Shown piece by piece: positions 1 through 6,318 of a stretch of DNA of 64,000 nt (the stretch's first letter is position 1; each line of letters begins with the position of its first letter). Source of the DNA: Burkholderiales bacterium C2 (lineage in GTDB: Bacteria > Pseudomonadota > Gammaproteobacteria > Burkholderiales > Burkholderiaceae_C); the NCBI GenBank assembly GCA_005503085.1, contig SCOI01000021.1:48421-112420 (forward strand), read 5' to 3'. The notes below the pieces were generated by a model that ran no database searches, was not told where the DNA came from, and saw only the letters and a program-made list of their open reading frames with translations. The translations under genes and the position numbers were made by a program.

Positions 1-105
1 CCGGCGCTGCCGCCCACCGAGCTGGCCCTGCTCAGCGCGAGCGCCTCGCCCAGCGCGGTACAGCGCCAGCTGCTGAACACCCTGTGCGAGGCGCTTCGAT
101 CATGA
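1..105 (+). CDS. C-terminal fragment of an unidentified protein
   Basis: An open frame enters from the left edge and ends at a TGA at 103-105. It gives 34 residues rich in Ala, Leu and Ser and ending in CEALRS. High-GC third positions fit a real coding tail. The fragment is too short to assign to a family. The conserved element upstream of the next gene begins only 4 bases after its stop, so it is probably the last gene of the preceding unit. Confidence 0.45.
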   Translation, partial: PALPPTELALLSASASPSAVQRQLLNTLCEALRS

Positions 106-108
106 AGG

Positions 109-186
109 AATCAGCAACAGTGCGTTGAAGTGCCGGTGGTTTTTCTGTTGGAGCACAAGCTTCACAGTTGAGCCCATGGACACGGC
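109..186 (+). promoter_or_regulatory. conserved upstream element of DUF4148 gene, copy 1
   Basis: AATCAGCAACAGTGC (109-123) and CATGGACACGGC (175-186) recur at 2281-2295 and 2347-2358 before the second DUF4148 gene. The start-to-start spacing is 66 bp in both copies. The sequence between them is diverged apart from a T-rich stretch, so the two blocks look selected rather than just recently duplicated. No clear sigma-70 hexamers are visible. Role (promoter, leader or operator) is inferred. Confidence 0.5.
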
Positions 187-241
187 ACACAAACAAGCCG
201 GGTCCAAGAACCCAACGAAGCTGAACTGAAAGGACTCCATC

Positions 242-631
242 ATGAACAAGATCACTGCCATCGCCCTGACTTCCCTGCTGGCCACCGGTGCCGCTATGGC
301 CGATAGCGCCATCACCCGCGAGTCGCTGCGCCAGAGCCAGACCGCCGTACAGAGCAGCACCACCCGCAGCGCCGTGATCGCTGAGTTCCAGCGCGCCCGC
401 CAGGCTGGTGAGCTGAATGCGCTGTATCGCGAAGTCGATCTGAGCCCGGTCTCGAGCGCCTCAACGACCACCCGCGCCGCCGTGCTGGCCGAGCTGCGGG
501 CGGCCCGTGCCTCGGGCGAGCTCGCGGTGCTGAACAGCAACAACCCCAGCTATGCGCAGCTGGCCGGATTGAGTGGTGGCAAGAGCGCTGGCGGCGAGCT
601 GCTGGCCGGCCAGCCTGCCACGGCCCGCTGA
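242..631 (+). CDS. DUF4148 family secreted protein, copy 1
   Basis: 129 residues. An N-terminal signal peptide (Lys then a hydrophobic stretch, cleavage expected after AAMA) predicts export to the periplasm. The mature part carries two copies of a helical repeat of the form TR-AV-AE-RAR-AGEL (about residues 41-60 and 78-97), the hallmark of DUF4148 proteins common in Burkholderiales. Family function is unknown. The ATG follows an AAAGGA-type ribosome binding site. A paralogue with three repeats lies at 2428, and each is followed by a small VVIVGKR peptide gene. It ends in a structured 3' region and a strong terminator at 755-788. Confidence 0.85.
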   Translation: MNKITAIALTSLLATGAAMADSAITRESLRQSQTAVQSSTTRSAVIAEFQRARQAGELNALYREVDLSPVSSASTTTRAAVLAELRAARASGELAVLNSNNPSYAQLAGLSGGKSAGGELLAGQPATAR

Positions 632-754
632 CGACCGGGCGCTCCCTGGCGGGCGCCCACGAATTCAATACAAGACGAGGACCGTTGACCCCGGTCTGCC
701 AAGGGTCAGCTTCGTCTGGTGGTGCGTTGTTGTAGTTACCGCCTGCCAGGCTTC

Positions 755-788
755 GCCCGGTGGCCTGCACAGGCCATCGGGCTTTTTT
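755..788 (+). terminator. rho-independent terminator after DUF4148 copy 1
   Basis: GCCCGGTGGCCT (755-766) pairs with AGGCCATCGGGC (771-782) around a GCAC loop, with one internal mismatch, followed by a run of six T. The 123 bases between the DUF4148 stop and this hairpin have no convincing reading frame. They hold a GACCC/GGGTC hairpin and a CTGG/CCAG pairing. The next gene's repeat array starts only 2 bases downstream. Confidence 0.85.
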
Positions 789-789
789 A

Positions 790-908
790 CGTCCGCAGTG
801 TCTGCGTTTCGTCGCCGGCATTTGCATCTCGTCCGGTCGGGCCGCCGACTCGTCGCCAGGCTGTGGCGGCGCCGGCCACCAAGTCAGACACTGCAATCAC
901 TGACACAG
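790..908 (+). promoter_or_regulatory. GTC direct-repeat promoter array 1
   Basis: Four GTC-centred repeats (consensus roughly TCGTCGCCGG) have their G at 791, 811, 831 and 852, so the spacing is 20, 20 and 21 bp. The box TGACACAG begins at 901, exactly 49 bp after the last G. ACTGCAATCACTGACACAG is shared with array 2. The same geometry recurs at 2938-3036 and 5459-5557. A helical period of two turns suggests stacked binding of a regulator such as an AraC- or LytTR-type protein; which one is inference. Confidence 0.65.
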
Positions 909-930
909 CAACACGCACAAGGAACACACC

Positions 931-1179
931 ATGAACACCGCCACCAAGTCTTTCGCACTCTTCGCCATCGCAGCCGTCGCCGTCGTGGGCGCCGCGATCT
1001 CGCAGAGCCCGGCCAAGCCGGCCGCCAGCGAGATCGTGCAGCTGGAGCGCGTGGTGATCGTGGGCAAGCGCGCCGAGGCCGCGGTGATCGCGCAGCTGCC
1101 CCGCGTGGTGATCACCGGTCGCAGCACGGCGGCGGTCCCCACCCAGCTGGCCGCTGCCGGCACGACCCCGGCCATCTGA
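931..1179 (+). CDS. small exported VVIVGKR/VVITGR peptide, copy 1
   Basis: 82 residues starting MNTATKSF. One hydrophobic N-terminal segment (about residues 8-23) could be a signal peptide or membrane anchor. Two related motifs follow: ERVVIVGKR and PRVVITGRS, about 20 residues apart, joined by an IAQLP linker. The tail is Ala/Pro-rich. The start has AAGGA 9 bases upstream. A paralogue lies at 3061. No enzyme family is recognised; such short repeated hydrophobic-basic motifs suggest a processed or protein-binding peptide, but that is speculation. It is transcribed alone: array 1 upstream, terminator downstream. Confidence 0.75.
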   Translation: MNTATKSFALFAIAAVAVVGAAISQSPAKPAASEIVQLERVVIVGKRAEAAVIAQLPRVVITGRSTAAVPTQLAAAGTTPAI

Positions 1180-1216
1180 TCGAGCGCTCCCCACGCGGCC
1201 TTGCCGTGTCCAGTAC

Positions 1217-1245
1217 AAGCCCGCTGCATGCGGGCTTTGTCTTTT
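1217..1245 (+). terminator. terminator after peptide copy 1
   Basis: AAGCCCGC and GCGGGCTT form a perfect 8-bp stem around TGCAT, followed by TGTCTTTT. It closes the peptide gene on the plus strand and abuts the stop of the convergent HTH gene. Confidence 0.8.
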
Positions 1246-1251
1246 CTGCGC

Positions 1252-1632
1252 CTAGGCGTGCTCCGTCGGCACGGCGATGCGCGCCAGCTGCTCGCGCAGC
1301 TGCTTGCGGCCCGCGCTATTGCTGGCCCGCCAGGCGGCCAGCGCCAGCGCCATGAAGGCCTTCTCCTTGTCGGTCGGCGTGGCGTCCAGCCGGGTCTCGT
1401 CCAACCAGCCCGGTGGCTTGCCGCAATGGCTCTCGATCTGGCGGGCCAGCTTGTCGCCGATCGGGCGCGAAGACTTGATCTGGCTCCACATGCTGGGTGA
1501 GATCTCGACGCTGGCGGCAAAGGTCTGCTCCAGTCCCTTGGGCGAGGTGCCCGCAGCCAGCGCCTGCTCGGCATAGAGCTGGAACAGCGCCAGCGCGTTC
1601 TGGCGGCGGATGAGAGTGGGGTTGGTCAGCAA
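1252..1632 (-). CDS. XRE/Cro-like helix-turn-helix regulator
   Basis: 126 residues. The middle holds a lambda-repressor-like fold: a FAASVEISPSMWSQIKSSR stretch (about residues 39-57), then GDKLARQIE and GKPPGWLDE, typical of Cro/CI-family proteins. The remaining C-terminus is helical (dimerisation or unknown). The best start in frame is TTG at 1632; no ATG lies upstream before the operator region. The perfect palindrome at 1660-1676 lies just upstream, next to a divergent promoter, suggesting autoregulation and control of the small gene at 1781. It is probably a stand-alone regulator; the target is unknown. Confidence 0.75.
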   Translation of the reverse strand: MLTNPTLIRRQNALALFQLYAEQALAAGTSPKGLEQTFAASVEISPSMWSQIKSSRPIGDKLARQIESHCGKPPGWLDETRLDATPTDKEKAFMALALAAWRASNSAGRKQLREQLARIAVPTEHA

Positions 1633-1659
1633 GGCTGTGCGCTTCGTACAACAGGAACA

Positions 1660-1708
1660 ACAGCGATTGTCGCTGTGGCTTGACGCGATAGTAAAGACTA
1701 TTTACAGT
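1660..1708 (+). promoter_or_regulatory. divergent operator plus sigma-70 promoter
   Basis: ACAGCGA-TTG-TCGCTGT is a perfect 7-bp palindrome at 1660-1676. It is followed at once by TTGACG (1680-1685), a 17-bp spacer and TACAGT (1703-1708), a good plus-strand sigma-70 promoter. A second inverted repeat, GTAAA-GACTA-TTTAC (1691-1705), overlaps the spacer and -10. The site lies between the HTH regulator on minus and the short plus gene at 1781, so the regulator probably binds here. Confidence 0.6.
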
Positions 1709-1780
1709 GCGGCCAGCGCTGTGGGGCCATCAGTCCTCGCAGTACCGACCCAACAATCACCCAGCAAGAAAGGCAGCATC

Positions 1781-1903
1781 GTGACCACCCGCCACCTCAT
1801 CGCCAAGCTCAGCGCCCTCGCGGCCCGAGGTGCGATCGTGCGTGGACTTGGTGAGCCGAAGCGCTTTGTTGCTTGCATGCATCCGGGAGAAGGCAGCGCC
1901 TGA
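1781..1903 (+). CDS. hypothetical 40-residue protein
   Basis: A short frame starting at GTG with AGAAAGG about 8 bases upstream, and ending just before a strong terminator at 1934. A good promoter lies at 1680-1708. Together these make a transcribed and translated unit likely. The product is basic and Ala-rich with no recognised domain and no signal peptide. Because of its size the frame could be fortuitous and the transcript a small RNA. It is divergent from the HTH regulator and may be its target. Confidence 0.4.
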   Translation: MTTRHLIAKLSALAARGAIVRGLGEPKRFVACMHPGEGSA

Positions 1904-1933
1904 GGCGCACGCCCTCTTTCCTCTGACCCCAGA

Positions 1934-1965
1934 GGCCCGGATTCTGCAAAGAGTCCGGGCCTTTT
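1934..1965 (+). terminator. terminator of the small divergent unit
   Basis: GGCCCGGA (1934-1941) pairs with TCCGGGCC (1954-1961), followed by TTTT. It implies a plus-strand transcript begun at the 1680-1708 promoter, about 260 nt long. Confidence 0.75.
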
Positions 1966-1978
1966 GCTTTGGGTCAGT

Positions 1979-2155
1979 GGTTTGAACGTCCGACTTCGGC
2001 TGTGTCCTTGCACTCCGTCGCTGCATCTTGATGGTGTTGGCAGCGCGGGATGTGCGCGGGACCGATCGCAATGGGCCAGCCCCTCGTGCAGCGAGACACC
2101 ACGTCCGACGGGACGCTCGCGCTTGGGCACAGCCGAAGTCGGAGGTCGTTGAACC
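1979..2155. repeat. inverted-repeat-bounded element, MITE-like
   Basis: CCGACTTCGGCTGTG (1990-2004) is matched perfectly in inverted orientation by CACAGCCGAAGTCGG (2128-2142). The repeat extends imperfectly outward to GGTTTGAACG and the complement of GGTTCAACGAC, giving arms of about 26-28 bp around an interior of about 120 bp. No believable gene lies inside. The whole 1904-2427 interval is otherwise non-coding. No clear target-site duplication is visible. It may be a non-autonomous mobile repeat or a large hairpin. Confidence 0.45.
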
Positions 2156-2280
2156 TCCTCCTCATCAAGAAGCCTCCGTCGAGCTCACGCTTCTGAGGCG
2201 GAAATCGGCCGCAACGATTGGGCGGCGCCGGAACCCGTGACCGGCACTCACCATGGCCCGGCAGGGCACCGTCATACCGA

Positions 2281-2358
2281 AATCAGCAACAGTGCATTCG
2301 CCTGCGGCCCGTTTTTCCGGAGGGCCTGTTTTCCTACATTGGAGTCCATGGACACGGC
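2281..2358 (+). promoter_or_regulatory. conserved upstream element of DUF4148 gene, copy 2
   Basis: Second copy of the paired blocks AATCAGCAACAGTGC (2281-2295) and CATGGACACGGC (2347-2358), again 66 bp apart start to start. The distance to the ATG is 81 bp here against 67 bp in copy 1, so only the inter-block spacing is conserved. Confidence 0.5.
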
Positions 2359-2427
2359 GACGGTGATGCGAAGCGAAGCAAGCAGACCGCAGGCGAAGTC
2401 CTTCACCCAACCGTAAAGGAAATCATC

Positions 2428-2808
2428 ATGAAGAAGCTGACTGTCATTGCCCTGTTCTCCCTGCTGTCCACCGGTGCTGCCCTGGCCGATGGCCTGAGCC
2501 GTGAGCAAGTCGTCGCCGAGCTGCAGCGTGCCCGCGCCGCTGGCGAGCTGGTCGCCCAGCAAGGCGAGAACCCCGATGCCATCGGCCGCGCCGTGATCGC
2601 CACCGGCTCCACCACCAGCCGCGCTGCCGTGCTGGCCGAGCTGCAGCGCGCTCGCAGCGCCGGCGAGCTGCAAGGCCGCGATGCCGAGTCGTACAGCCTG
2701 CCCAGCATCGCCGGCTCGAGCAAGAGCCGCGCCGAGGTCATCGCCGAGCTGCAGCAGGCCCGTGCCCGCGGCCAGCTGCAAAGCCAGCAGATCAACTACG
2801 GCGGCTGA
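2428..2808 (+). CDS. DUF4148 family secreted protein, copy 2
   Basis: 126 residues. The signal peptide closely matches copy 1 (MKKLTVIALFSLLSTGAALA). The mature protein has three repeats of the S/T-R-x-x-V-x-A-E-L-x-x-A-R-x-x-G-x-L type (about residues 23-40, 63-80 and 101-118), one more than copy 1. Start chosen at the ATG after AAAGGAAATC. Export is expected; function is unknown for the family. It is followed by its own terminator and the second VVIVGKR peptide gene, so the two-gene module appears duplicated and then diverged. Confidence 0.87.
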   Translation: MKKLTVIALFSLLSTGAALADGLSREQVVAELQRARAAGELVAQQGENPDAIGRAVIATGSTTSRAAVLAELQRARSAGELQGRDAESYSLPSIAGSSKSRAEVIAELQQARARGQLQSQQINYGG

Positions 2809-2887
2809 TCGCCCGCGCCGCATCCACTCTCGAATCTCCTGGGGCACCCGCCCACCGGTCCGGCACCCCCGCCGGCCGGCCTCCTCA

Positions 2888-2923
2888 GGCCCGATGCGCT
2901 GCCCAGCCATCGGGCCTTCTTTT
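2888..2923 (+). terminator. terminator after DUF4148 copy 2
   Basis: GGCCCGATG (2888-2896) pairs perfectly with CATCGGGCC (2908-2916), followed by TTCTTTT. Repeat array 2 starts 15 bases downstream, mirroring the layout of the first module. Confidence 0.85.
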
Positions 2924-2937
2924 ATGGGCCGACGGCC

Positions 2938-3036
2938 TGTCGCGCCTTCCTGCACTTGGTCGTCGGCGTGCGGCGATCCGTCGCGCGGGCCTGGCGATGG
3001 CCGCCGCTGCGGACGAAACTGCAATCACTGACACAG
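2938..3036 (+). promoter_or_regulatory. GTC direct-repeat promoter array 2
   Basis: GTC repeats have their G at 2939, 2959 and 2980 (spacing 20 and 21). TGACACAG begins at 3029, again 49 bp after the last G. The stretch GCACTTGGTC...ATCCGTCGC closely resembles array 3 (GCACTTCGTC...ATCCGTCGC), while the 3' block matches array 1. Confidence 0.65.
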
Positions 3037-3060
3037 CCAACACCCCCGCAGGAGCCCAAC

Positions 3061-3339
3061 ATGAACACCAGCCACAGCGCCAAGACCCTCACTCTCTTCA
3101 CCGTCACCGTGCTGGCCATGCTGGCGGTGATTGGCGCCGCGCTGCTGGGCAGTGGCGGCCAGCCGCCTTCCACCGAGATCGTCAAGCTGGAGCGGGTGGT
3201 GATCGTCGGCAAGCGCAGCGTCGAGACGCCGGTGCAGATCGCCCAGCTGCCGCGCGTCGTGATCACCGGCCGCAGCACCCCGGCCGCCACCGAGCCGCAG
3301 CTGGCCTCGGCCGGCTTGCTGAAGGCCAAGGCGCTCTGA
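3061..3339 (+). CDS. small exported VVIVGKR/VVITGR peptide, copy 2
   Basis: 92 residues starting MNTSHSAKT, paralogous to the peptide at 931. It has a hydrophobic segment at about residues 11-30, then LERVVIVGKR and LPRVVITGRS, the same paired motif and IAQLP linker, then a short variable tail. The ATG is preceded by GCAGGAG. The motif pair is more conserved than the rest, so selection acts on it. No family function is recognised. It has its own promoter array and terminator. Confidence 0.75.
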   Translation: MNTSHSAKTLTLFTVTVLAMLAVIGAALLGSGGQPPSTEIVKLERVVIVGKRSVETPVQIAQLPRVVITGRSTPAATEPQLASAGLLKAKAL

Positions 3340-3363
3340 GCTTCTTGCTGCCGTCAGCAACAG

Positions 3364-3386
3364 AGCCCGCCGAGCGCGGGCTTTTT
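3364..3386 (+). terminator. terminator after peptide copy 2
   Basis: AGCCCGC (3364-3370) pairs with GCGGGCT (3376-3382), followed by a T run. It ends the plus-strand peptide unit against the convergent LysR gene. Confidence 0.8.
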
Positions 3387-3400
3387 CATTGCAGCGGCAC

Positions 3401-4291
3401 TCAGGCCGCCAGGCTTTGCTTCAGAAAGTCCACCAGGGCGCGCACCCGGCCGCTCAGATGGCTGCGGCTGGGATAGAGCGCGAACAGGCGGCGCGGCTCG
3501 ACCCGGTAGTCGCCCAGCGCCGCCACCAGCTCGCCACGCGCCAGCGCCTCGCGCACCATCGGCTCGGGCACCAGGCCGATACCGACCCCGCGCCGCATCG
3601 CGTCTATCAGCAGCAGGCTGTTGTCGGCGCGGAAGCTGCCATCGACCTCGATGCTGTGCGGCTCGCCGCCGGGGCCCTCGAACAGCCAGCGCCCGGCATC
3701 CTCGCCGAGCCGGTAGGGCAGGCAGTTGAGCCCGCGCAGCTGCTCCGGGTGCTCGGGCAGGCCATGGGCGGCCCAGAACGACGGGGCGGCGCACAGGACC
3801 CGCGGCAGCTGCATCAGCTGCACGGCGACCAGGCTGGAATCGCCCAGCTGGGCCTGGCCGCGCAGCGCCAGGTCCACCCCCTCGCGCACCAGATCTACCG
3901 GCCGGTCATTCAGCCGCACATCGAGCTCGATCTGCGGATGCTGGCGCTGGAAGGCATGCAGATGCTCGCCCAGAAAGGCCAGCGTCAGCGAGACCGGCGC
4001 CGAGATCACCACCCGTCCGGAGAGGCCGGCGCTGTGCTCGCGCAGCTGGCTCAGGGTCTGCTCGGTGTCGTCCATCACGCGGCGGCAGTAGGCGTAAAAG
4101 CGCGTGCCGGCCTCGGTCAGCTGCATGCTGCGCGTGGTGCGCGCGAGCAGCCGGCTGCCGGCCCAGTCCTCCAGCTGCTGGACATATTTGCTGACCACCG
4201 CGCGCGAACAATCGAGGTCGCGCGCGGCCGCCGCCAGGCTGCCGGTCTCGACCACCCGGCAAAAACACTGCATCGCGAGATGCCTATCCAT
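3401..4291 (-). CDS. LysR-family transcriptional regulator
   Basis: 296 residues, normal for LysR proteins. The N-terminal winged helix-turn-helix (about residues 1-60) includes FCRVVETGSLAAAARDLDCS and LLARTTRSMQLTEAG. A substrate-binding domain follows from about residue 90 (GRVVISAPVSL, LVREGVDLALRG, GVGIGLVPEPM). It resembles the AaeR/DmlR-like subgroup. It lies 42 bp downstream of the cyclase gene on the same strand, so the two may be cotranscribed and the cyclase pathway may be its target. The inducer cannot be told from sequence. Confidence 0.9.
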   Translation of the reverse strand: MDRHLAMQCFCRVVETGSLAAAARDLDCSRAVVSKYVQQLEDWAGSRLLARTTRSMQLTEAGTRFYAYCRRVMDDTEQTLSQLREHSAGLSGRVVISAPVSLTLAFLGEHLHAFQRQHPQIELDVRLNDRPVDLVREGVDLALRGQAQLGDSSLVAVQLMQLPRVLCAAPSFWAAHGLPEHPEQLRGLNCLPYRLGEDAGRWLFEGPGGEPHSIEVDGSFRADNSLLLIDAMRRGVGIGLVPEPMVREALARGELVAALGDYRVEPRRLFALYPSRSHLSGRVRALVDFLKQSLAA

Positions 4292-4333
4292 CGCTGCCTC
4301 CTCCGGGCCGCATCGTAGCCGGCGGCCGTGCGC

Positions 4334-5344
4334 TCAGCGGATCGGGATCGCCAGCGGGCGCATCGGTGCTCCGTCGGCGCCGCGCAGCTTCAGCGGGGCG
4401 CCGAACCAGGCGAACTGGTAGACACGGTCGGCGGCCAGCTGCTCCAGGAAGACGTTCTGCATGATGGGCACGCCGCGCTGCGACAGCATGGAGCTGTGCA
4501 CCGGGATCCAGTTGCGGCTTTCCTGCGAGGGCCAGGCATCGGTGCTGATATTGTCGACACCGATCACGATGGCGCCCCGGTCGGCCAGGAAATTGGCCGA
4601 CTCGCGTGTCAGCCCCGGGGTGTTGTGCATGTATTTGTCGGCGTCTTTGAAGAGCTGCATGCGGCCGGTGCGCACCATGATCACATCGCCGTCCTCGAAG
4701 TCCACGCCCTGGGCGCGCGCCGTGCCCCGCAGGTCCGCCACCGTGATGCCATAGGACTCGGGCAGCATCTCCAGGCCCTTGTAGCGCGCCACATCCAGCA
4801 GCAGGCCGCGCGCGATGATGGGCGGGAACTTCTCGATGCCGGCCTTGCGCCAGCCGCGGTCGCCGAGCTGCTCCTCGGTCTTGAAGCCGTTGTAGATCTG
4901 GCCGTTGAGGCCGAAGTGCGACAGCGCGTCGATATGGGTGCCGGTATGGGCATACATCGAGAAGGCCGCGCCCGAGTAGGTCACCAGGCTGTTCTTCTCC
5001 TTGCCCAGGCCGTTGGGGTCGTCGACGATGGTGCCTTGCGGCGTGTGGACGTTCCAGATCTGGAAGCGTGGCTGGCCCAGGAAGTAGTAGCTGGGCATGC
5101 CCACATAGAACTCGACGCTGAGGTCATAGGTCTTGCCGCTGGCGATGCGGCGCAGCACCTTGAGCGTCGATTCGGGCGTGATCTTGTTGAGCATGCCGAT
5201 CTCGTCCTGCGGGCCATAGGGGCTGATGCCGACCCGCTCGGCGGCCTCGGGCGGCGCACCGGCGGCGCAGGCCTGGCTGGCCAGCAGGGTGGCGAAGACG
5301 GCGGCGGCCAGCGCAGCGGCGACCGGAGAGAGATGGGCTTTCAT
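4334..5344 (-). CDS. exported cyclase/kynurenine-formamidase-like hydrolase
   Basis: 336 residues with a cleavable signal peptide (hydrophobic segment ending SQACAAG). The motif HTGTHIDALSH (about residues 134-144) is the metal-binding HxGTHxDxxxH signature of the cyclase family (PF04199), which includes manganese- or zinc-dependent amidohydrolases such as kynurenine formamidase. GDVIMVRTG and the VIGVDNIS segment also fit. A periplasmic metal-dependent hydrolase is expected; the substrate is unknown. The LysR gene follows on the same strand. The 5' end faces the AraC unit across a 239-bp divergent region. Confidence 0.85.
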   Translation of the reverse strand: MKAHLSPVAAALAAAVFATLLASQACAAGAPPEAAERVGISPYGPQDEIGMLNKITPESTLKVLRRIASGKTYDLSVEFYVGMPSYYFLGQPRFQIWNVHTPQGTIVDDPNGLGKEKNSLVTYSGAAFSMYAHTGTHIDALSHFGLNGQIYNGFKTEEQLGDRGWRKAGIEKFPPIIARGLLLDVARYKGLEMLPESYGITVADLRGTARAQGVDFEDGDVIMVRTGRMQLFKDADKYMHNTPGLTRESANFLADRGAIVIGVDNISTDAWPSQESRNWIPVHSSMLSQRGVPIMQNVFLEQLAADRVYQFAWFGAPLKLRGADGAPMRPLAIPIR

Positions 5345-5429
5345 ATGCGCTTGAGTTGGGATGGGTTGAACATGGGCCTATGGTCGGCCGCCTGGGCCTC
5401 GCCGCCTAGGCGCCGGGCGCGGGTTCAGA

Positions 5430-5446
5430 GTTCACGCCGCGTGAAC
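5430..5446. promoter_or_regulatory. palindrome in the cyclase/AraC divergent region
   Basis: GTTCAC-GCCGC-GTGAAC is a perfect 6-bp inverted repeat placed 13 bp before promoter array 3. It could be an operator for either divergent gene. It lacks the N6 direct-repeat form of a CreB site. Confidence 0.4.
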
Positions 5447-5458
5447 AATCGGCGGGCT

Positions 5459-5557
5459 CGTCGCCGGCCCGCGCACTTCGTCACTGCCAGGCGCCAATCC
5501 GTCGCTGCGGCGTGGCGGCGCTGGGCCGCGATGCCGACACTGCCGGCACCGACACAG
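5459..5557 (+). promoter_or_regulatory. GTC direct-repeat promoter array 3
   Basis: GTC repeats have their G at 5460, 5480 and 5501 (20 then 21 bp). CGACACAG begins at 5550, 49 bp after the last G, as in arrays 1 and 2. The box differs from the others by T to C at its first base and by CCGG for AATC upstream. The ATG of the AraC gene lies 34 bp after the start of the box (30 and 32 bp in the peptide genes). This ties the AraC unit to the peptide genes. Confidence 0.65.
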
Positions 5558-5583
5558 CCAACCGCCGCACAAGGACCCGCCGC

Positions 5584-6318
5584 ATGAACACCGCCGCGCC
5601 CGGCCCCGAGTCGACGCCGCAAGCTCAGCAACACCTGACCCCCGGGTCGACCCTGGCCCGGCATCTGCATGGTCCGGCCTATCTCGCGCTGGTCGTCGAA
5701 GGCAGCTACTGGGAGGCCAATGGCGCCGGGCGCCGCCAGCTGCGCGCGGGCGATGTGGCGGTCCACGGCCCCTATGGCGCGCATTGCAACCAGGTCGGCG
5801 GCGCGGGCGCCGTGGTGCTGAACTTGGCCGTCCAGGGGCCGCTGGCGGATGCCTATGGCCGCATCGACGATGTCGACAGCCTGGTCCGCGCCGCCGCCCA
5901 GCAAGGCCCCGAGGCCGGCGCGCTGGCCCTGACCCTGCTGCGGCCGCTGCCGCCCCTGATCAGCGACTGGCCGGATCAGCTGGCTCTCGACATAGCCGCC
6001 GACCCGCAGCTGTGCCTGGGCGACTGGGCGCTGCGGCAGGGTCTGGCGCCCGAGACGGTGTCGCGCGGATTCCGCCGCCTCTATGGCGCGACGCCCAAGC
6101 GGGTGCGTTTCGAGCAGCGCACCCGCCGGGCCCTGGTCGCGCTGCTGGGCGGGGCGGGCACGCCCCTGGTCGAGCTGGCGCTGGAGGCCGGCTTTGCGGA
6201 CCAGGCCAGCATGAACCACGCCATTCGCGCGCTGACCGGCGCCTCGCCGCAGGCCCTGCGCCGGCGGTCAAGTGCTGACAAGACCGCCGGCCGGGGCGCT
6301 GCAATAGTGGCCGCATGA
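5584..6318 (+). CDS. AraC-family transcriptional regulator
   Basis: 244 residues. An N-terminal cupin-like sensor part (about residues 20-95, with HLHGPAYLALVVEGSY and LRAGDVAVHGPYGAHC) is joined to a C-terminal double helix-turn-helix (about residues 140-230, with LGDWALRQGLAPETVSRGF and LVELALEAGFADQASMNHA). Start chosen at the ATG after AAGGA; it reads MNTAA, echoing the MNT starts of the two peptides. Its promoter shares the repeat array of those peptides, so self-activation and control of them is a natural guess. The stop overlaps the next ATG (ATGA), giving a three-gene coupled unit. Confidence 0.85.
   Translation: MNTAAPGPESTPQAQQHLTPGSTLARHLHGPAYLALVVEGSYWEANGAGRRQLRAGDVAVHGPYGAHCNQVGGAGAVVLNLAVQGPLADAYGRIDDVDSLVRAAAQQGPEAGALALTLLRPLPPLISDWPDQLALDIAADPQLCLGDWALRQGLAPETVSRGFRRLYGATPKRVRFEQRTRRALVALLGGAGTPLVELALEAGFADQASMNHAIRALTGASPQALRRRSSADKTAGRGAAIVAA

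Noticed and set aside
5430..5446. GTTCAC...GTGAAC considered as a CreB site
   Set aside because: The halves are inverted with a 5-bp gap, whereas CreB uses direct TTCAC repeats with a 6-bp gap.
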